This document shows, piece after piece, positions 44,344 through 52,725 of a stretch of 64,000 nucleotides of DNA. The position numbers and the translations under genes were made by a program. This DNA is from CAZMZF01 sp964570765 (lineage in GTDB: Bacteria; Zixibacteria; MSB-5A5; RBG-16-43-9). The stretch covers positions 1 through 64,000 of the forward strand of contig CAZMZF010000005.1 in NCBI GenBank assembly GCA_964570765.1, written 5' to 3'. Each line of letters starts with the position of its first letter. The stretch's first letter is position 1. Below the pieces are notes generated by a model. It saw only the letters and a program-made list of their open reading frames with translations, searched no databases and was not told the DNA's origin.

Positions 44344-44662
44344 TAAGACTAGCGGTATCACCGGAAGCATGCTGGTGGGAAATGATGGCATTATTATTGC
44401 CGCAGATTTAGACACCCGGTTTCAGGATGAGACAGTGGGAGCTCTGGCAGCTTCAATCGTCAGCACGGTCCAGAAATCCTTAGAGAAATTGAAAACTACG
44501 GCCCTGAGGCAGATGACGATTGAAGGCGAACAGGGGAAACTTTTTCTCACAGATGTTGGCTTTGGGATATTAGTAGTTACAACTGAACCCAATGTGAATA
44601 TCGGGTTGATACGGCTGGAGATCAAAAATACTGCAACCAAGATTAAAGAGCGGAATTTCTAA
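44318..44662 (+). CDS. Roadblock/LC7 domain protein
   Basis: The 114-residue single Roadblock domain (MYQILEELNKTSGITGSMLVGNDGIIIAADLD, GALAASIVSTVQKSLEKL, IGLIRLEIKNTATKIKE) resembles MglB-type GTPase regulators. The ATG at 44318 is chosen because GGAGGAGGG ends 6 bases before it and the product then starts in the family way; a frame open from 44285 is antecedent sequence of the neighbour. It is 13 bases before the MglA-like gene. Confidence 0.88.
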   Translation: MYQILEELNKTSGITGSMLVGNDGIIIAADLDTRFQDETVGALAASIVSTVQKSLEKLKTTALRQMTIEGEQGKLFLTDVGFGILVVTTEPNVNIGLIRLEIKNTATKIKERNF

Positions 44663-44675
44663 AGAATAGAGCAAC

Positions 44676-45815
44676 ATGGTCTCGATCAACTATGCTTTCA
44701 GAGAGATCTGCTGTAAGATAGTTTATTATGGACCGGGGTTGAGTGGTAAAACCACCAACCTCATTTATATACATAAGAAAGCCCCTCCCAAGACCAAAGG
44801 GGAGTTGATCTCTTTGGCTACGGATGCGGACCGAACTCTTTATTTTGATTTTCTACCTCTGGATATTGGACCGGTGAAGGGGTTTTCGACCAAATTTCAG
44901 CTATATACGGTGCCAGGTCAGGTTTATTATAATGCCACTCGTAAGCTGGTTTTAAGAGGAGTGGATGGGTTAGTCTTTGTAGCTGATTCGCAGGTAGCTA
45001 AATTAGAGGAGAACATCGAAAGCATGAATAATCTGGTGGAGAATCTGGAAGAGTACGGTTATGTCTTAGAAGAGCTTCCTATGATTATGCAATATAATAA
45101 AAGAGACTTGGAAGAGGTATCAACTATTGAAGAACTGGAGAAGGCTTTGAACCCCAGAGGACTACCTTGTTATGAAGCTGTAGCGGTAACAGGTGAAGGG
45201 GTTTTCGATACCCTTAAAGGGATCAGCAAGTTAGTGCTGGAGAAAGCCAGAGGAAAGCCGGAGACCGAGGAAAAACCCGAACTTGTATCCGTAAAAAAGG
45301 AACAAGTTACAGTTGTTGCCCAGCCAAAACTTTTTGTTCCACCTTCAGTCGAAAGAGAAAGAATAAAGATAGAGCCAGTTTCCAGGATTATTCCGGAGAG
45401 AGAAGCTTTAGAAAAAAGACCAGTGGAGAAGTATGAGCCAGTTGAGAAGGTGGAAGAAGAGGAGCTAAAAAAGAAAATGGAGAAAAAAGAGGAAATTGAG
45501 AGAATAGAGAAAGTAGAGAAAACCATAGAAATAGAGGAGGAGGAGAGAATAGAAAGAGTTGAAGAAGAAGAAGAAAAAAAAGAAAAAACTTTAATCCCAG
45601 GTCAATTCGAAATTGAAAAGGAAGCGCTTGAAACTGAGAAGATTTTAGAGAAAGGGGTGCTGGAACAACCGGCTGAAGTAGCTAAAACTGAAAAAGTAAA
45701 ACCTTTTTTACGGGAGAAAATTATCATTTCTCCTATGCTTAAACAAAAGAAAACTAAATCCGTCTGGGGCAAATTCTGGTGGAGATGGATAGGAAAAATA
45801 GTAGGCAGGAGGTAA
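44676..45815 (+). CDS. MglA-like small GTPase with a long charged C-terminal tail
   Basis: The 379-residue protein has a GTPase domain at 1-195: P-loop YYGPGLSGKTTN, the switch II/PM3 motif LYTVPGQVYYNATRK, GVDGLVFVADSQ, and the base motif NKRD. This is the bacterial MglA type that sets cell polarity and controls gliding or type IV pili. Normal MglA is about 195 residues. Here about 180 residues are added: a Pro/Val linker, a Glu/Lys-rich helix (about 240-320) and a basic-aromatic end VWGKFWWRWIGKIVGRR that could bind membrane. It is flanked by Roadblock genes on both sides. Confidence 0.9.
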   Translation: MVSINYAFREICCKIVYYGPGLSGKTTNLIYIHKKAPPKTKGELISLATDADRTLYFDFLPLDIGPVKGFSTKFQLYTVPGQVYYNATRKLVLRGVDGLVFVADSQVAKLEENIESMNNLVENLEEYGYVLEELPMIMQYNKRDLEEVSTIEELEKALNPRGLPCYEAVAVTGEGVFDTLKGISKLVLEKARGKPETEEKPELVSVKKEQVTVVAQPKLFVPPSVERERIKIEPVSRIIPEREALEKRPVEKYEPVEKVEEEELKKKMEKKEEIERIEKVEKTIEIEEEERIERVEEEEEKKEKTLIPGQFEIEKEALETEKILEKGVLEQPAEVAKTEKVKPFLREKIIISPMLKQKKTKSVWGKFWWRWIGKIVGRR

Positions 45816-45818
45816 AAA

Positions 45819-46307
45819 TTGCAGGAGAATAGCTTGATTATCTATGAGGAGGAGATCGAGAAAATCGATCGGACTTTGATCAAGCTGATCAAAGGGGCTG
45901 AAGCTAAGTGTGCCCTCTTGGTGGATAAAGATGGACACCTGATAACCCGTCAGGGTTTTACCCATTCCTTAGACACAACTGCTCTGGCAGCTCTTCTGGC
46001 AGGAAGCTTTGCTTCTACCCGGGAAATCGCTCGACTGGTTGGAGAGCCGGAATTTTCAGTTCTTTTCCATCAGGGAAAAAGGGATCATATTCATATCTCT
46101 TTGGTAGGGGAAAGATCGATCCTGGTGGTCATATTCGATGATCGCACTACCATAGGTATGGTCAGACTTTATGCTAAGGAGTGCGGTGAAGAATTAGCTT
46201 CGATTTTAGGGCAGGCTCTTAAAGAGAAAAAGAAAAGCAAGCCGGCAATCGATTCCGGGTTCACCGCGTCAGCTGAAGACAGACTTAATGATATTTTCAA
46301 GGATTAG
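45819..46307 (+). CDS. Roadblock/LC7 domain protein (MglB-like)
   Basis: The 162-residue protein has the Roadblock fold (about 15-130: IKGAEAKCALLVDKDGHLITRQG, TTALAALLAGSFASTREIARL, HISLVGERSILVVIFDDRTTIGMVRLYAKE) and a short charged tail. The TTG start is 6 bases after AGGAGG and 3 bases after the MglA-like stop. It is probably a GTPase-activating or polarity partner of the adjacent GTPase. An 82-base gap follows before pilB. Confidence 0.88.
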   Translation: MQENSLIIYEEEIEKIDRTLIKLIKGAEAKCALLVDKDGHLITRQGFTHSLDTTALAALLAGSFASTREIARLVGEPEFSVLFHQGKRDHIHISLVGERSILVVIFDDRTTIGMVRLYAKECGEELASILGQALKEKKKSKPAIDSGFTASAEDRLNDIFKD

Positions 46308-46389
46308 AACTGATCTTAAGATTCTGATTCGGGTTAGCCTTAGCTTCACCATATTCCGAAAAATGGATCTGTAGGACAGGGTAAGAAGT

Positions 46390-48084
46390 ATGTCTGTGGA
46401 ATTAGGGGAAATGCTGGTCAAGGCTGGCAAGATCAGCCGGGAACAGCTCGAAAAAGCTTTAGAGCTACAGAAAAAAGGAGAGGCCAAGTTAGGCCAGATC
46501 CTGCTAAAGATGGGAGCTATCCAGGATGAAGAGGAGCTCTCTGAATTTATCGGGAGACAGCTTAACATAGGTGCTTTAAGGCTTTCGGATATAGAGCTTA
46601 ACCCTGAGGTGGTCAAGCTTATACCTGCAGATATAGCCAGGAAATTCAATGTCATTGCGGTAAGCAAATTAGGCCGCACCTTAATTGTAGCCATTTCAGA
46701 TCCTAATAATATCTACGTATTAGATGCAGTAAAATTCATCACCGGGTGTTCCATCCAGCCAGTCATCAGCCCGGAAAAAGCCATCCAGAAAGCTATCGAT
46801 GCCTACTATCAGGAAAGTTCCGGTATAGATGAGATCCTGAAAGGAATGAGAGATGATGACTTGGAGGTTATCGAAGCCTCCGAAGAGGTTCCCACAGAAC
46901 AAGACCTGCGCTCAGCAGTACAGGATAAGCCATTAGTTAAATTAGTGGATGGAATTATCTCTGATGCCATCAAAAGAGGTGCTTCAGATATTCATATCGA
47001 GAGTTACGAAAAAAGGATCAGGGTAAGATACCGACTCGACGGTAACCTGCAGGAGATGTCACCCTTACCTTTTAAATATCGACCGGCTATTGTCTCCAGG
47101 GTAAAGATAATGGCGGACTTAGATATCTCAGAGAGAAGGTTACCACAGGACGGAAGGATTAAGGTCAAAGTGGGAGACCGCGCAGTGGATATTCGAGTAT
47201 CAATTCTGCCAACTATCTTCGGAGAGAAAGTGGTTATGCGTATTCTGGATCCGAGAAGTCTGATGGTGGATCTGACTAAACTTGGATTTCCGGAAAAGGG
47301 ATTAAAACAATTTGCAGAAGCGATCAAGTTACCTTACGGAATGATTTTGGTGACCGGTCCTACTGGTAGTGGTAAAACCACCACTCTTTATTCGGCTTTA
47401 AAACAGATTAATGAACCGGATATAAATATAATGACGGCAGAAGATCCAGTTGAGTTCAATTTTGATGGGATAAATCAAGTGCAGGTAAAGAGTGATATCG
47501 GTTTTACCTTTGCCACCTGTCTGAGGTCTTTTCTGCGTCAGGACCCGGATGTTATCATGGTGGGAGAGATAAGAGACGGGGAAACAGCCGATATAGCTAT
47601 TCGAGCCGCCTTAACCGGACATTTAGTTTTCTCTACGGTGCATACTAATGATGCAGCGAGTACCATCAACCGGCTGGTAGACATAGGAGTGCCCGGTTAT
47701 CTGGTGGCTTCAGCCGTAAGATTGATAATGGCTCAGAGAATGGTAAGAAAGATCTGCAATTTTTGCAAAGATGAAGTTAAAGTGAAGCCGGAAGCACTTT
47801 TGAGATTAGGCGTTCCGGAGAAAGAGATTAAAGATTTCAAGGTTTATCAGGGTAAGGGTTGTCAGGAATGTAATAATACCGGCTTTTCCGGCAGAACCGG
47901 TCTATTTGAGATTATGCCCATAACCCCGGATATTGAGAGGATGATTATGGAGGGCAAATCCAGTCAGGATATAAAGGAGTATGCTGTTGCTAATAGTATG
48001 TTGACTCTGAGGATGGCGGCTATAGAAAAGTTAAAAAAAGGAATTACTTCCTTAGAAGAGGTTATAGCGGAGACTACGGTTTAA
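46390..48084 (+). CDS. PilB/GspE-type secretion or pilus assembly ATPase
   Basis: The 564-residue protein has an N-terminal MshEN-like domain (about 1-145: LGEMLVKAGKISREQLEKAL..Q, AKLGQILLKMGAI; such domains can bind cyclic di-GMP). The secretion ATPase follows: DIHIESYEKRIRVRYRLDG, Walker A GPTGSGKTTTLYSA, Asp box DPVEFNFDGINQVQV, Walker B DPDVIMVGEIRDGETADIA, His box TGHLVFSTVHTNDA, and a tetracysteine zinc site (CNFC...CQEC). It powers type IV pilus extension or type II secretion. No pilT, pilC or pilin gene is in the window, so MglA/Roadblock context favours pilus assembly. Confidence 0.92.
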   Translation: MSVELGEMLVKAGKISREQLEKALELQKKGEAKLGQILLKMGAIQDEEELSEFIGRQLNIGALRLSDIELNPEVVKLIPADIARKFNVIAVSKLGRTLIVAISDPNNIYVLDAVKFITGCSIQPVISPEKAIQKAIDAYYQESSGIDEILKGMRDDDLEVIEASEEVPTEQDLRSAVQDKPLVKLVDGIISDAIKRGASDIHIESYEKRIRVRYRLDGNLQEMSPLPFKYRPAIVSRVKIMADLDISERRLPQDGRIKVKVGDRAVDIRVSILPTIFGEKVVMRILDPRSLMVDLTKLGFPEKGLKQFAEAIKLPYGMILVTGPTGSGKTTTLYSALKQINEPDINIMTAEDPVEFNFDGINQVQVKSDIGFTFATCLRSFLRQDPDVIMVGEIRDGETADIAIRAALTGHLVFSTVHTNDAASTINRLVDIGVPGYLVASAVRLIMAQRMVRKICNFCKDEVKVKPEALLRLGVPEKEIKDFKVYQGKGCQECNNTGFSGRTGLFEIMPITPDIERMIMEGKSSQDIKEYAVANSMLTLRMAAIEKLKKGITSLEEVIAETTV

Positions 48085-48118
48085 AATTAAAGAAAACGTG
48101 ACCGTGGAGATTCTGTAG

Positions 48119-48145
48119 CGTCAGGGCTTGTCCCTGACGTTTTTA
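48119..48145 (+). terminator. Terminator-like hairpin after pilB
   Basis: CGTCAGGG (48119-48126) and CCCTGACG (48132-48139) form an 8-bp stem, followed by TTTTTATG. It belongs to the GCGTCGGG/CAGGG repeat family but is placed to end the motility operon. Confidence 0.6.
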
Positions 48146-48330
48146 TGTAGCGGAAGGCTTCAACCTTCCATTTTTGGTTTTTTGAAAAAATGGAAACCTG
48201 TCCTGAAGCGGATCCGTAGGAAAGGTTTCCGCTATGTTTATCTTGTGAAAAACCAACCTTACCACGTTGGGCATAAAGCCCGACGCTACGATTGACCTCA
48301 CCCTGACCCTCTCCTAAGAGTAGAGGGAAA
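48145..48330. repeat. Repeats between the converging pilB and atpD
   Basis: GTAGCGGAAGGCTTCAACCTTCC (about 48148-48170), GGAAACCTGTCC...GCGGATCC...GGAAAGGTTTCCGCTA (about 48190-48233), TTGGGCATAAAGCCCGACGCTAC and ACCTCACCCTGACCCTCTCCTAAGAGTAGAGGG. No gene is seen; the atpC gene that often follows atpD is absent. Confidence 0.7.
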
Positions 48331-48332
48331 AA

Positions 48333-49748
48333 CTAATAATTCCTTAATCCTTTCTTTATCTCCTCTGCCTTCTGATAGACCTCTTCTATCCCACCGACCA
48401 TATAAAATGCCTGTTCTGGCAGGGAATCTAATTCTCCCTGAATTATCTTTTTGAACCCTTTGATTGTATCTTCTAATTTCACATATCTGCCTTCTGTTCC
48501 GGTGAATGCCTCTGCCACATAGAAAGGTTGGGATAAAAATCTCTGGATTCTTCTTGCCCGGGCTACGATCACCTTATCTTCCTCAGAGAGTTCATCCATT
48601 CCTAGGATGGCGATAATGTCCTGCAGGTCTTTGTATCTCTGTAAGATCTTCTGCACTGCCCTGGCAATTTCGTAATGTTCCACTCCAATTATGTTGGGGT
48701 CTAAGATACGGGAGGTGGAGGCTAAGGGGTCTACTGCCGGGTATAAACCTAATTCGGAAATCTGTCTGGAAAGAACTGTGGTAGCGTCTAAATGGGAGAA
48801 AGCAGCGGCAGGTGCTGGGTCAGTAAGATCATCTGCAGGTACATAGATCGCCTGTACAGAGGTTATGGAGCCGGATTTAGTTGAGGTTATCCTCTCCTGT
48901 AGTTCACCCATCTCTGTGCCTAAGGTAGGCTGATAACCCACGGCAGAGGGCATTCTGCCTAAAAGGGCTGAGACTTCTGAACCAGCCTGAACGAATCTGA
49001 AGATATTATCAATGAACAACAAAATATCACGGTTCTCTTCGTCCCGGAAATATTCAGCCATTGTAAGACCAGTTAAGCCTACTCTTAATCTGGCACCGGG
49101 TGGCTCGTTCATCTGGCCAAAGACTAAAACGGTCTTGGAGATTACTCCAGATTGTTTCATTGACAGCCATAAATCGTTTCCCTCTCTGGTTCTCTCGCCT
49201 ACGCCGCAGAAAACTGAGTAACCTCCGTGCTCTTTGGCGATATTTCTGATTAGTTCCATTACTATTACAGTCTTACCCACACCGGCTCCACCGAAAAGTC
49301 CTACTTTTCCTCCTTTTACATAAGGCTCCAACAGATCAACCACCTTTATGCCGGTTTCAAAGATTGAAACTTTGGTATCCAGTTCCTCAAAAGAGGGCGG
49401 GTGTCGGTGGATGGGATACCTTTTCCCTTCATCTTTAAGAGGTCCTAATTCGTCTATGGGATCACCTAAGAGATTAAAAAGACGTCCCAATGTTTTCTCG
49501 CCAACCGGAACTGTGATTGGACCTCCAGTGTCAACAGCTTGCATCCCTCGAACCAGACCATCGGTTGAGGCTAAGGCTATACATCGGACTAAATCATCTC
49601 CGATATGCATGGCTACCTCAACCATCAAATTTATATTCCTTTTCTCATCCACAATCTTTATGGCATTCTGGATATAGGGTAGTTTATCTGAAGGGAACTG
49701 GATGTCAACTGTAGGTCCAATTACTTGCTTGATTATACCAATACTCAT
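48333..49748 (-). CDS. atpD: F1 ATP synthase subunit beta
   Basis: The 471-residue catalytic beta subunit has P-loop GLFGGAGVGKT, GVGERTREGNDL, the Walker B region ILLFIDNIFRF and DDLTDPAPAA. It makes or hydrolyses ATP at the alpha-beta interface. It is the last gene of the atp operon, with AAGGA upstream of the ATG. Unusually it is separated from atpG by about 1.9 kb with two nuclease-like genes, and no epsilon gene follows. Confidence 0.97.
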   Translation of the reverse strand: MSIGIIKQVIGPTVDIQFPSDKLPYIQNAIKIVDEKRNINLMVEVAMHIGDDLVRCIALASTDGLVRGMQAVDTGGPITVPVGEKTLGRLFNLLGDPIDELGPLKDEGKRYPIHRHPPSFEELDTKVSIFETGIKVVDLLEPYVKGGKVGLFGGAGVGKTVIVMELIRNIAKEHGGYSVFCGVGERTREGNDLWLSMKQSGVISKTVLVFGQMNEPPGARLRVGLTGLTMAEYFRDEENRDILLFIDNIFRFVQAGSEVSALLGRMPSAVGYQPTLGTEMGELQERITSTKSGSITSVQAIYVPADDLTDPAPAAAFSHLDATTVLSRQISELGLYPAVDPLASTSRILDPNIIGVEHYEIARAVQKILQRYKDLQDIIAILGMDELSEEDKVIVARARRIQRFLSQPFYVAEAFTGTEGRYVKLEDTIKGFKKIIQGELDSLPEQAFYMVGGIEEVYQKAEEIKKGLRNY

Positions 49749-49927
49749 CTTATTTTTTCCTTAAATGATTTTTCAAATATGGGAGGCACTTTTCTGCTTA
49801 GGACTGTTTCTAACAATGTAGTTTTCTTGTCTTTCCAGCACAAAATTTAATTGTCCTTGTTTTTGTAAATCTTTATACTGATTTCTTCCTTTTAATATTA
49901 GCCTAAATCTATTGTCAATATTACCCA

Positions 49928-50833
49928 TTAATGCTTAATAATTCTTTGATACCAATCATAGACATTCACATAATTTAAAAATGTGCAAATTTCAGAAAGC
50001 CTACTCCTTGTAAAAGTAGGACGATTGACATGCTTTGCAAAAACTGTTCTTCGTTCCTCATTTGATACTATTATAAATCTTTCCACCGGAATTGATAAGA
50101 GATATATATCATTAAAGCGAAGTAGCCCTGAGTAAACTGGTGTAGAATGTTCGACTTCGTATAGAGCCTTGATTCTATTAGAGCCTCTGTCAATCCAGAT
50201 CACATCAATTTCACTTAAATATCGCTGAGTATCTTTTGAGATGCTTGGTAGAGATAGGCAAATTTGAAATTTATTTTGTATTAAAGACCAATCAAGATTT
50301 TCTCTATCATATGATGGAATCCAGATATTATAGTCTTTTAAGCTTCCAATTCCCCCTAAAAGAGTTTGTACTTGATTATGAGTAAATTCTAAATCAACTT
50401 TTGAAATTGTAGGTTTTATCTCTTTTAAAAGTTCTTCAAATCCAAAGTATCCATCTACATTAAAACGTCCAACTCTAGCGATATATAACTCTGTACCATA
50501 TTCTTCCAAGAACACTCGTACCTTGTATTGTCCATCTTCGGCTGGTTCTACATTTTTAAATATCTCTTCAAAATCTGAAAAAGGCAAGATTAATGGCTTT
50601 ACCTGACCGTCCCACAATAAGCATATAAACGACAATGCACCTTCTAGCTCTCGCAAATCCTTCTCCCGAAATCCAAAAAAACAGCTGGTTCCATTATGTA
50701 CTTTTGAGTAGCGAATGTAGAGTCGAAAAGAGTCTTTATTAACAGAATATAAAGACTGACTACCTTTTAATTTAACTAGATTCCCAAATTGAGTGCTAAT
50801 ATCGTTTAGAAAATCATCTTTTAAACTCATCAT
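49928..50833 (-). CDS. Predicted PD-(D/E)XK-like nuclease A, inserted in the atp operon
   Basis: The 301-residue protein belongs to no family I can name. The N-terminal half (1-200) is beta/alpha with LRLYIRYSK-like strands. The C-terminal third has IDVIWIDRGSNRIKALYEVEHSTPVYSGLLRFNDI-type order: Asp210 at the end of a strand, then E226-V-E228-H-S-T, followed by RFIIVSNEERR. This resembles restriction-endonuclease-like cores with a D...ExE centre. AAAGG lies just before the double ATG (50833/50830). The region is AT-richer than the atp genes by eye. It follows nuclease B by 33 bases. No methylase is present. Function inferred. Confidence 0.55.
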   Translation of the reverse strand: MMSLKDDFLNDISTQFGNLVKLKGSQSLYSVNKDSFRLYIRYSKVHNGTSCFFGFREKDLRELEGALSFICLLWDGQVKPLILPFSDFEEIFKNVEPAEDGQYKVRVFLEEYGTELYIARVGRFNVDGYFGFEELLKEIKPTISKVDLEFTHNQVQTLLGGIGSLKDYNIWIPSYDRENLDWSLIQNKFQICLSLPSISKDTQRYLSEIDVIWIDRGSNRIKALYEVEHSTPVYSGLLRFNDIYLLSIPVERFIIVSNEERRTVFAKHVNRPTFTRSRLSEICTFLNYVNVYDWYQRIIKH

Positions 50834-50866
50834 TGCCTTTCAATTCTTATTTTCTCTATTTCCATC

Positions 50867-51670
50867 TTATCTTTTTAACAAGTTATATTGAGCACATTTT
50901 ACTAGTTTAATCGAATTCAAAACTTCTACCCTTTCGAAAATATATGAACGAAGCCTTACCTTTGTCAAGTCTTCTTCAATAATTTTGTTTACAAAAATCA
51001 TTTCAATCTTCTTAATATTTAGTTTTTCTGAAGTTTTTTTTCCGCAGAACCATCTAAATATATGATAAAGTTGATATATAGCAAAATCATCTACTTCACC
51101 GTTCTTTGCTTCAATAATATCTACATTATTCAAGTACTCAAGAATCATGTCTATCTTTCTCTGGAGTTTTATCACAGACATCTTTTTATTGTCAATGAAA
51201 AATTCGAAACTAATTTTAGTGCTTCCGGGGTTGTATACTTTTGGATGAGCTACAATATCTTCATACAGGAAATCGTGTAAGATTCTTTGGTTATTTATAA
51301 GAGATGAAATACTTGTCTCACTTGTATATAAATCATTAAGAACGCTTTTCTTATAACGCCAATCGATTATTTTATCCTCTGGAATTTTCTCAAACTCATG
51401 ATAGCCCTTATTTATTCCTTTTATAAACTGATGTCTTCCTTCACCTAAATGGATTATGAAATAGTCCTTTTCTCTTAATAAATCTGGTAGTTTAGACGAG
51501 TTGTCAAATTTCGTAGTATCGAATTGATTACTAAACTTTTCACTGGTTATTTTTTTAACTAACTCATTATCAAAAATTAAATCCTTAGAACCACTTTCTA
51601 AGACATAATTAAAAACATCTTCAATTGCTTCTCTTTTCCTACTTTTTCTGGGCATTTTAAACTTCTCCAT
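50867..51670 (-). CDS. Predicted PD-(D/E)XK nuclease B, inserted in the atp operon
   Basis: The 267-residue protein has an N-terminal basic and helical region (MPRKSRKREAIEDVFNYV), a middle with KISFEFFIDNKKM, then a clear nuclease core: D174 in RKIDMILEYL and E187-A-K189 in VDIIEAKNG, spaced 12 residues apart, with Gln200 in FAIYQLYHIFRWF on the following helix. This is the classical PD-(D/E)XK arrangement of type II restriction and repair nucleases. The ATG at 51670 is 7 bases after atpG; the ATG at 51655, with GGAGAAG upstream, is as likely. It forms a pair with the gene at 49928. AT-rich; probably acquired. Confidence 0.65.
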   Translation of the reverse strand: MEKFKMPRKSRKREAIEDVFNYVLESGSKDLIFDNELVKKITSEKFSNQFDTTKFDNSSKLPDLLREKDYFIIHLGEGRHQFIKGINKGYHEFEKIPEDKIIDWRYKKSVLNDLYTSETSISSLINNQRILHDFLYEDIVAHPKVYNPGSTKISFEFFIDNKKMSVIKLQRKIDMILEYLNNVDIIEAKNGEVDDFAIYQLYHIFRWFCGKKTSEKLNIKKIEMIFVNKIIEEDLTKVRLRSYIFERVEVLNSIKLVKCAQYNLLKR

Positions 51671-51677
51671 TAGTTAT

Positions 51678-52583
51678 CTATTTCAGAGCCTCCACTCCGC
51701 TGGCGATTTCCACCATCTCCTTGGTTATGGCAGATTGGCGGGCTTTGTTGCGGAGCAAGGTTAAATTTTCAAGCATCTCCTCTGCATTTCTGGTAGCGGC
51801 TCCCATAGCGATCATCCTTGAACCTTGCTCTGAAGCAAAAGCTTCAGATAAAGCCATTTGAATTCGGGTCAGGCAATATCTGGGAAGAAGGTCTTCAAAA
51901 AGTTTCTCTGCAGAGGGCTCAAAGATATATTCCAGATACCCTTCTTCTAATTTTTCTTCTCTGCGAGGAGCAAAGTCAGGTGTAGTAGCTGTAAAACTTT
52001 TTTCAGTAAGTCTTTCGATATTCAGAAATTTATTTAAGGTTACTCTATAAGAGGTTGTGGAGATAAATCTGGTATAGAGAAAATAAATCTCATCCACTTC
52101 TCCAGACAAAAAAAGGTTCACCAGATTGGAGGTTATCTCTTTTACTCTGGAAAGATCTACTTTACTTCCAAAATCTAAATATTTCAACCTTATCTCCCAG
52201 GGTCTTTTTCGATAATAGTAAAATCCTTTTTTCCCGATTAAGATTAGTTTTATTTTTTCTTTAGGCTCTGAGCTTAAAAATTCTTCAGCTTTTCTAAATA
52301 TATTAACATTATAGGAGCCACAAAGACCCCTATCTGAGGTTAGGATGACCAAACCTTTATGCTTGACCTCTCTTTTTTCAAATAGAGGATGAGTCAAAGC
52401 AGTTGAAGCTGAAGATAGATTCTCCAGGATGGTTTGCATTTTTAAGGCATAAGGTCTGGAGGAGACTAATCTGGTCTGAGCTTTTCTGAGTTTGGCTGCA
52501 GAGACTAACTCCATCGCCCGGGTAAGCTGCATTGTGCTGGAGACTGTTCTTATCCTGCGCTTTAGTATTTTTAAAGATTCCAT
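51678..52583 (-). CDS. atpG: F1 ATP synthase subunit gamma
   Basis: The 301-residue central-stalk subunit has coiled-coil ends: LKRRIRTVSSTMQLTRAMELVSAAKLRKAQ at the start and MIAMGAATRNAEEMLENL...KARQSAITKEMVEI at the end. The middle has LTSDRGLCGSYN. It rotates inside the alpha3beta3 ring. A repeat block lies directly before it, and no ribosome site is evident at the ATG. Downstream, instead of atpD, come the two nuclease-like genes. Confidence 0.95.
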   Translation of the reverse strand: MESLKILKRRIRTVSSTMQLTRAMELVSAAKLRKAQTRLVSSRPYALKMQTILENLSSASTALTHPLFEKREVKHKGLVILTSDRGLCGSYNVNIFRKAEEFLSSEPKEKIKLILIGKKGFYYYRKRPWEIRLKYLDFGSKVDLSRVKEITSNLVNLFLSGEVDEIYFLYTRFISTTSYRVTLNKFLNIERLTEKSFTATTPDFAPRREEKLEEGYLEYIFEPSAEKLFEDLLPRYCLTRIQMALSEAFASEQGSRMIAMGAATRNAEEMLENLTLLRNKARQSAITKEMVEIASGVEALK

Positions 52584-52595
52584 ATTCTAAATCGA

Positions 52596-52725
52596 ATAAC
52601 TACATTTTTTAAACCTGAAGGTTTACATTCCAGAGAGATGGGTTCGATAAATCGAACAACTACATTTGGCAAACCCGGAGGTTTACACTCCAAAAAATTG
52701 GGTTCGATAAATCGAACCCCTACGT
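52596..52725. repeat. Repeats between atpA and atpG
   Basis: Two direct copies of a unit of about 60 bases: AACCTGAAGGTTTACA(T/C)TCCA...GGGTTCGATAAATCGAAC(A/C)...CTAC. They contain the CCTGAAGG/AACCCGGAGGTTT and TTCGATAAATCGAA hairpins. They sit inside the operon, between two essential subunit genes. Confidence 0.75.

Noticed and set aside
49749..49927. Separate promoter for atpD after the nuclease genes
   Set aside because: A TTGACA occurs on the - strand at 49918-49913, but no -10 box at normal spacing is convincing.
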